Shown: positions 60,619 to 64,000 of the stretch, piece after piece | Position numbering within the stretch: position 1 is the first letter of the stretch | How the letters are laid out: each line of letters starts with the position of its first letter | DNA from: Allobaileyella intestinalis | GTDB lineage: Bacteria > Bacillota > Clostridia > Peptostreptococcales > Anaerovoracaceae | Assembly (NCBI RefSeq): GCF_009695865.1 | Contig: NZ_VUNB01000001.1 | Location: 248,001-312,000, forward strand | Reading direction: 5' to 3' | DNA: 64,000 nt | Notes under the pieces: model-generated | Seen by the model: the letters and a program-made list of their open reading frames with translations, nothing else | What the model was told of the DNA's origin: nothing | Database searches by the model: none | Program-made: the position numbers and the translations under genes

Positions 60619-61170
60619 ATGTCCGGCAAGAAGACACTTGAAGAGAAGATTCAGGCAACTAAGGATAATCTCAAGGAAAATCTCAACACAATCAGGGCTG
60701 GCAGGGCAAATCCGGCTCTGCTTGATAAAGTAATGGTAGACTATTACGGGTCACCTACACCTATCAAGGCTCTGGCAAACGTTTCTGTTCCAGATCCAAG
60801 GACCCTGCTGGTTACACCTTTCGATCCAAAGTCTCTAAGCAACATCGAGAAAGGCATTAACGAGGCTAACATCGGAATTAATCCAAGCAATGATGGAAAA
60901 GTGATCAGACTGGTAGTTCCAACACTTACAGAGGAAAGACGTAAGGAGCTTACAAAGTCAGTTAAGAAATACGGCGAAGAAGCAAAGGTTGCCATCAGAA
61001 ACGTGAGAAGAGAGGTTAATGAATCTCTGAAGAAGCAGCAGAAGGATGGAGAACTTACTGAAGATGATGTAAAAGCAGCTCTGAACGATACCCAGAAGGT
61101 CATTGACAAGGCCATCAAGGATATTGACGAAATGGTTGCAGCCAAGGACAAAGAGGTAATGGCTGTATAA
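60619..61170 (+). CDS. frr: Ribosome recycling factor
   Basis: With EF-G this factor splits the ribosome after termination. It has 183 residues, the standard size. The family stretch NTIRAGRANPALLDKV is near the start, and RRELTKSVKKYGEEAKVAIRNVR-like helices form the long bundle (RKELTKSVKKYGEEAK). ATGGAGGTATAG precedes the ATG. It lies between pyrH and uppS. Confidence 0.96.
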   Translation: MSGKKTLEEKIQATKDNLKENLNTIRAGRANPALLDKVMVDYYGSPTPIKALANVSVPDPRTLLVTPFDPKSLSNIEKGINEANIGINPSNDGKVIRLVVPTLTEERRKELTKSVKKYGEEAKVAIRNVRREVNESLKKQQKDGELTEDDVKAALNDTQKVIDKAIKDIDEMVAAKDKEVMAV

Positions 61171-61186
61171 CAGAACTGTGATTCAG

Positions 61187-61217
61187 AGCAAACGTGGCCT
61201 TGGTCACGTTTGCTTTA
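61187..61217 (+). terminator. Hairpin between frr and uppS, possible weak terminator
   Basis: AGCAAACGTG (61187-61196) pairs perfectly with CACGTTTGCT (61205-61214); only TTT follows. It could reduce readthrough into uppS-cdsA-dxr or stabilise the frr end. Confidence 0.5.
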
Positions 61218-61238
61218 GTATTGCGGGAGGAAATATTA

Positions 61239-61985
61239 ATGATTGAAGGAAAAGCCAAGATGCCTGAGTCAGTAGGCATAATAATGGACGGAAACGGACG
61301 GTGGGCCAAGGGAAAAGGCGTTCCGCGGCTGGCAGGTCATAATGCGGGAATGGCATCTATGAAGAAGATTGTAATTGCATCTTCCAACCTGGGTGTTAAG
61401 AACCTGACTGTATACGCTTTTTCCACGGAGAACTGGAAGAGAAGCACAGAGGAAGTGTCTGGAATTTTCAATCTCATAGTCAAATATGTTAAGTCTGAGC
61501 TGGCAGAGCTTATTGAGAACAATGTTCATATTAACATACTTGGAGATTACTCAATGCTTCCGGAAGCTTCCGTAAAGAGTATAGACAAGCTGGTAAGTGA
61601 AACAGAAAACTGCAGCGGAATGAACTTCAACATTGCCTTGAACTACGGAGGCAGGGATGAGATTGTCAGAGCGGTAAATGAGATAATTGCCGACCGTGAG
61701 TTCACCGACGAACCGGGAATAAGCAGGGCGGTTACAGAAGATGAAATAAGTGCACATCTTTACACTGGAAGCCTTCACAACGACATTCCGGATCCGGATC
61801 TGATCATCAGAACATCCGGTGAGGAAAGGCTGTCCAACTTCCTGATCTGGCAGTCGGCATATAGTGAACTTATGTTTACAGACACCCTGTGGCCGGATTT
61901 CACACCGGAAGAGTATGAGAAAATGCTGGAAGCATATACTCACAGAAAAAGACGTTTTGGCGGAAGAGAGAAAGAAGACAAATAA
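61239..61985 (+). CDS. uppS: Isoprenyl transferase (undecaprenyl diphosphate synthase)
   Basis: This cis-prenyltransferase makes the C55 carrier lipid for cell wall synthesis. It has 248 residues. The catalytic Asp lies in IIMDGNGRWAK near residue 20; the later region RTSGEERLSNFLIWQSAYSE is typical, with the conserved RxSG. The ATG at 61239 lies after GGGAGGA; an in-frame ATG at 61194 is in the hairpin. The stop and the cdsA start share one base. Confidence 0.95.
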   Translation: MIEGKAKMPESVGIIMDGNGRWAKGKGVPRLAGHNAGMASMKKIVIASSNLGVKNLTVYAFSTENWKRSTEEVSGIFNLIVKYVKSELAELIENNVHINILGDYSMLPEASVKSIDKLVSETENCSGMNFNIALNYGGRDEIVRAVNEIIADREFTDEPGISRAVTEDEISAHLYTGSLHNDIPDPDLIIRTSGEERLSNFLIWQSAYSELMFTDTLWPDFTPEEYEKMLEAYTHRKRRFGGREKEDK

Positions 61986-62767
61986 TGAAGACCAGAATAA
62001 TTTCCGGCATTTGCATGGTGCCGCTTCTTGCAATCGTATATTTCGGAGGAATACCTCTGGTTATTGCAGCAGCTGCTATTTCCTACATTGGAGTTAATGA
62101 GTTCTTCAATGGCTTCAACAACATGGATATCAGACCGTCGAGGAAGATAGCATTTTGTATGATAACCATACTTTACGCCGGATTCCTGATAAACGGACAC
62201 GACCCGGTTTTCCTTTTGGGATGGATGCTCCTCTCCATTACAGCAAGCCTTCTGTACGGCTGGGACATAACGAACAGGAAGCCTGAGGACGCCATGGCCA
62301 CACTTACAGGTCTGGTGTACATCGTTTTTTTCACTTACCACATAGTCCTCATAGATCATACCAGCTACTCCAAGCTGGTGTGGCTGGTGCTGATTGCAGC
62401 TTTCGGATCAGACATCATGGCGTATTTTACCGGATATGCCATAGGAAAACACAAGCTGGCACCTAACCTGAGCCCTAAGAAAACCATCGAAGGATCCGTT
62501 GGCGGAGCTCTTGGAGCCACATTTTTCTGTGGACTTTTCGGTTACTTCGTAATGCCTGACCTTTTCCACCAGTGCATTATCATGGGCCTGGTAGGGGGCA
62601 TCGTTTCCCAGTGCGGGGACCTGACAGCCAGCGCATTTAAGAGAAAAATGGGCATCAAGGACTACGGTCATCTCATTCCGGGACACGGTGGAATCATGGA
62701 CAGATTTGACAGTGTCATCTTCGTAGCTCCATTTATTTATTACTGTATCGCTTTTATTCTTTTATAA
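61985..62767 (+). CDS. cdsA: Phosphatidate cytidylyltransferase
   Basis: This membrane enzyme makes CDP-diacylglycerol from phosphatidate and CTP. It has 260 residues with about seven membrane segments. The C-terminal signature is complete: SAFKRKMGIKDYGHLIPGHG, then GIMDRFDS with the metal Asp residues. It starts at an ATG overlapping the uppS stop. The order frr-uppS-cdsA-dxr is common in bacteria. Confidence 0.95.
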   Translation: MKTRIISGICMVPLLAIVYFGGIPLVIAAAAISYIGVNEFFNGFNNMDIRPSRKIAFCMITILYAGFLINGHDPVFLLGWMLLSITASLLYGWDITNRKPEDAMATLTGLVYIVFFTYHIVLIDHTSYSKLVWLVLIAAFGSDIMAYFTGYAIGKHKLAPNLSPKKTIEGSVGGALGATFFCGLFGYFVMPDLFHQCIIMGLVGGIVSQCGDLTASAFKRKMGIKDYGHLIPGHGGIMDRFDSVIFVAPFIYYCIAFILL

Positions 62768-62834
62768 AAAAGTGATATCATTCCAGGAACAGTACCGGCC
62801 TGCCGGTAAGTAAGTGGTAAACGGAGATAGTATT

Positions 62835-63983
62835 ATGAAGAAAGTTACGATCCTTGGAAGTACAGGATCCATAGGGACACAGGCCCTTGATGTTATAAGG
62901 AAAAACAGCAGCAAACTTCAGGTTGCCGGCCTTACTTGCCGGTCCAGAGTTGAGGTGCTGGAGAAGCAGATAGAAGAGTTCAGTCCTGCAGCTGTATCTG
63001 TGGGAAGTGAAGAAGACGGGAACAGGCTCAGGAAAAAATACCCTGAACTGGAAGTTTTCTGGGGAGAACAGGGGCTGACCCGCATTGCGGCGGCAGACTG
63101 TGACATAGTTCTTAATTCCCTTATGGGAATAAGCGGTCTCAGGCCTACCTACGAGGCAATAAACCACGGTCACACCATTGCCTTGGCCAATAAGGAGACC
63201 CTTGTTGCCGGAGGTGAACTGATTACAGATCTTGCCAGGGAGAAAGATGTTTCCATTATTCCTGTAGACAGCGAGCACAGCGCAATATTCCAGTGCCTCC
63301 AGGCTTCTGGCGGATCTGGAATAAAGAGGATCCTCCTGACCGCTTCAGGGGGCCCTTTTAAAGATTATTCTATTGAAGACCTGGAGAATGTAACTCTGGA
63401 GCAGGCTCTGAATCATCCTAAGTGGTCCATGGGCAGCAAGATAACTGTTGATTCTGCCACAATGATGAACAAGGGACTGGAAGTCATCGAAGCCAGATGG
63501 CTTTTTGACGTTGCTCCAGATCAGATTCAGATACACGTTCATCCGGAAAGCATCGTCCATTCAATGGTAGAATTTCAGGATACATCAATAATCGCACAGA
63601 TGGGACTTCCGGACATGAGGCTTCCAATAAGCTACGCTTTTGGCTACCCTGAACGCATGCCATTCGGAGGTGACAGCCTGGACTTTTTTACCATGGCCAG
63701 CACTCTTCATTTCCAGAAGCCAAGGAGAGATGTGTTCAGATGTATTGACCTGGCATATGATGCCTTGAAAATGGGAAAAGGAGCCACCTGCTATCTTAAC
63801 GGTGCAAACGAGGAGCTGGTGAAGCATTTCCTGAACAGAAAGATACGTTTCCTGGATATCCAGAACACATTGGAAAGGCTCATGAATTCCTATAATCCCG
63901 TAGATCTTCATACAGTAGATGAGCTTCTGGCCCTTGACAGAAAAGCCAGGTCAGATGTTAACAATAGCCTTGGATTGCAGTAG
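62835..63983 (+). CDS. dxr: 1-deoxy-D-xylulose 5-phosphate reductoisomerase
   Basis: This enzyme of the MEP pathway makes methylerythritol phosphate with NADPH. It has 382 residues and looks complete. NADPH-binding GSTGSIGTQ is at the start; the metal site is in VDSEHSAIFQ, and the substrate region in KWSMGSKITVDSATMMNKG. The ATG at 62835 follows ACGGAGATAG; the ATG-like start at 62814 is less good. It shows that this organism makes isoprenoids, including the substrate of UppS, by the MEP route. A short ACCGG / CCGGT hairpin lies before it (62794-62807). Confidence 0.95.
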   Translation: MKKVTILGSTGSIGTQALDVIRKNSSKLQVAGLTCRSRVEVLEKQIEEFSPAAVSVGSEEDGNRLRKKYPELEVFWGEQGLTRIAAADCDIVLNSLMGISGLRPTYEAINHGHTIALANKETLVAGGELITDLAREKDVSIIPVDSEHSAIFQCLQASGGSGIKRILLTASGGPFKDYSIEDLENVTLEQALNHPKWSMGSKITVDSATMMNKGLEVIEARWLFDVAPDQIQIHVHPESIVHSMVEFQDTSIIAQMGLPDMRLPISYAFGYPERMPFGGDSLDFFTMASTLHFQKPRRDVFRCIDLAYDALKMGKGATCYLNGANEELVKHFLNRKIRFLDIQNTLERLMNSYNPVDLHTVDELLALDRKARSDVNNSLGLQ

Positions 63984-64000
63984 TTTTGCAATAATGGTCA

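Noticed and set aside
1-64000. Mobile elements, CRISPR arrays, rRNA and tRNA genes
   Set aside because: No transposase, integrase, regular spaced repeats, or tRNA/rRNA-like sequence was seen on either strand.

Overview
The window looks like a chromosomal piece of a strictly anaerobic, low-to-mid GC Gram-positive of the class Clostridia. The signs are strong AGGAGG-type ribosome binding sites, AGA/AGG-rich arginine codons, a trimeric [FeFe] hydrogenase, pyruvate phosphate dikinase, an ATT-started infC behind an L20-type leader, RNase Y, and a LexA box of the GAAC-N4-GTTC type. I cannot fix the genus; a family such as Anaerovoracaceae or Lachnospiraceae is only a guess. I see no phage, insertion sequence, CRISPR array, rRNA or tRNA. 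Almost all genes are core or metabolic, and most are on the + strand.

Layout. 1-2.6 kb: an Rrf2/IscR regulator and iscS-iscU, with matching palindromes over both promoters. 2.7-3.0 kb: a cold-shock gene. 3.1-8.8 kb: a pyrimidine operon pyrC-K-D-F-E-B-I, closed by a two-way terminator shared with a cell-wall amidase (-). 10-17 kb: NAD(P)HX repair, then rpsU-yqeY, phoH, a fused ybeY-cytidine deaminase, era, recO and a DUF4342 protein. 17-21 kb: glyS and ppdK. 21.5-23.5 kb: a YitT-type membrane protein and an S66 peptidase.

23.5-31 kb is the most distinctive part. An electron-bifurcating [FeFe] hydrogenase operon (NuoE-like hydC, a histidine-kinase-type ATPase, a small Fe-S protein, hydB, hydA) stands back to back with - strand genes for two DRTGG proteins, an RsbW-like ATPase and a PHP phosphoesterase. 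This looks like a regulatory or sensing set for the hydrogenase. 31-35.6 kb: an M18 aminopeptidase, a COG2426 membrane protein, a zinc phospholipase C-like protein, lexA and an orphan radical SAM protein. 35.9-43.7 kb: a ten-gene Mrp-type cation/proton antiporter cluster with three NuoL/M/N-like subunits, a split MrpA C-terminus and one unrecognised small protein.

43.7-64 kb is housekeeping: infC-rpmI-rplT plus a 58-residue membrane ORF, a secreted FKBP/trigger-factor-like lipoprotein, nrdR-cmk, radC, an orphan MinD-like ATPase, a POT peptide transporter behind a structured 5' leader I could not assign, rny, a second cysteine desulfurase with thiI, thrS without its TGS domain, sppA, and pyrH-frr-uppS-cdsA-dxr. 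The hydrogenase and the Mrp cluster could both serve redox and ion balance, but no membrane-bound hydrogenase core lies between them.
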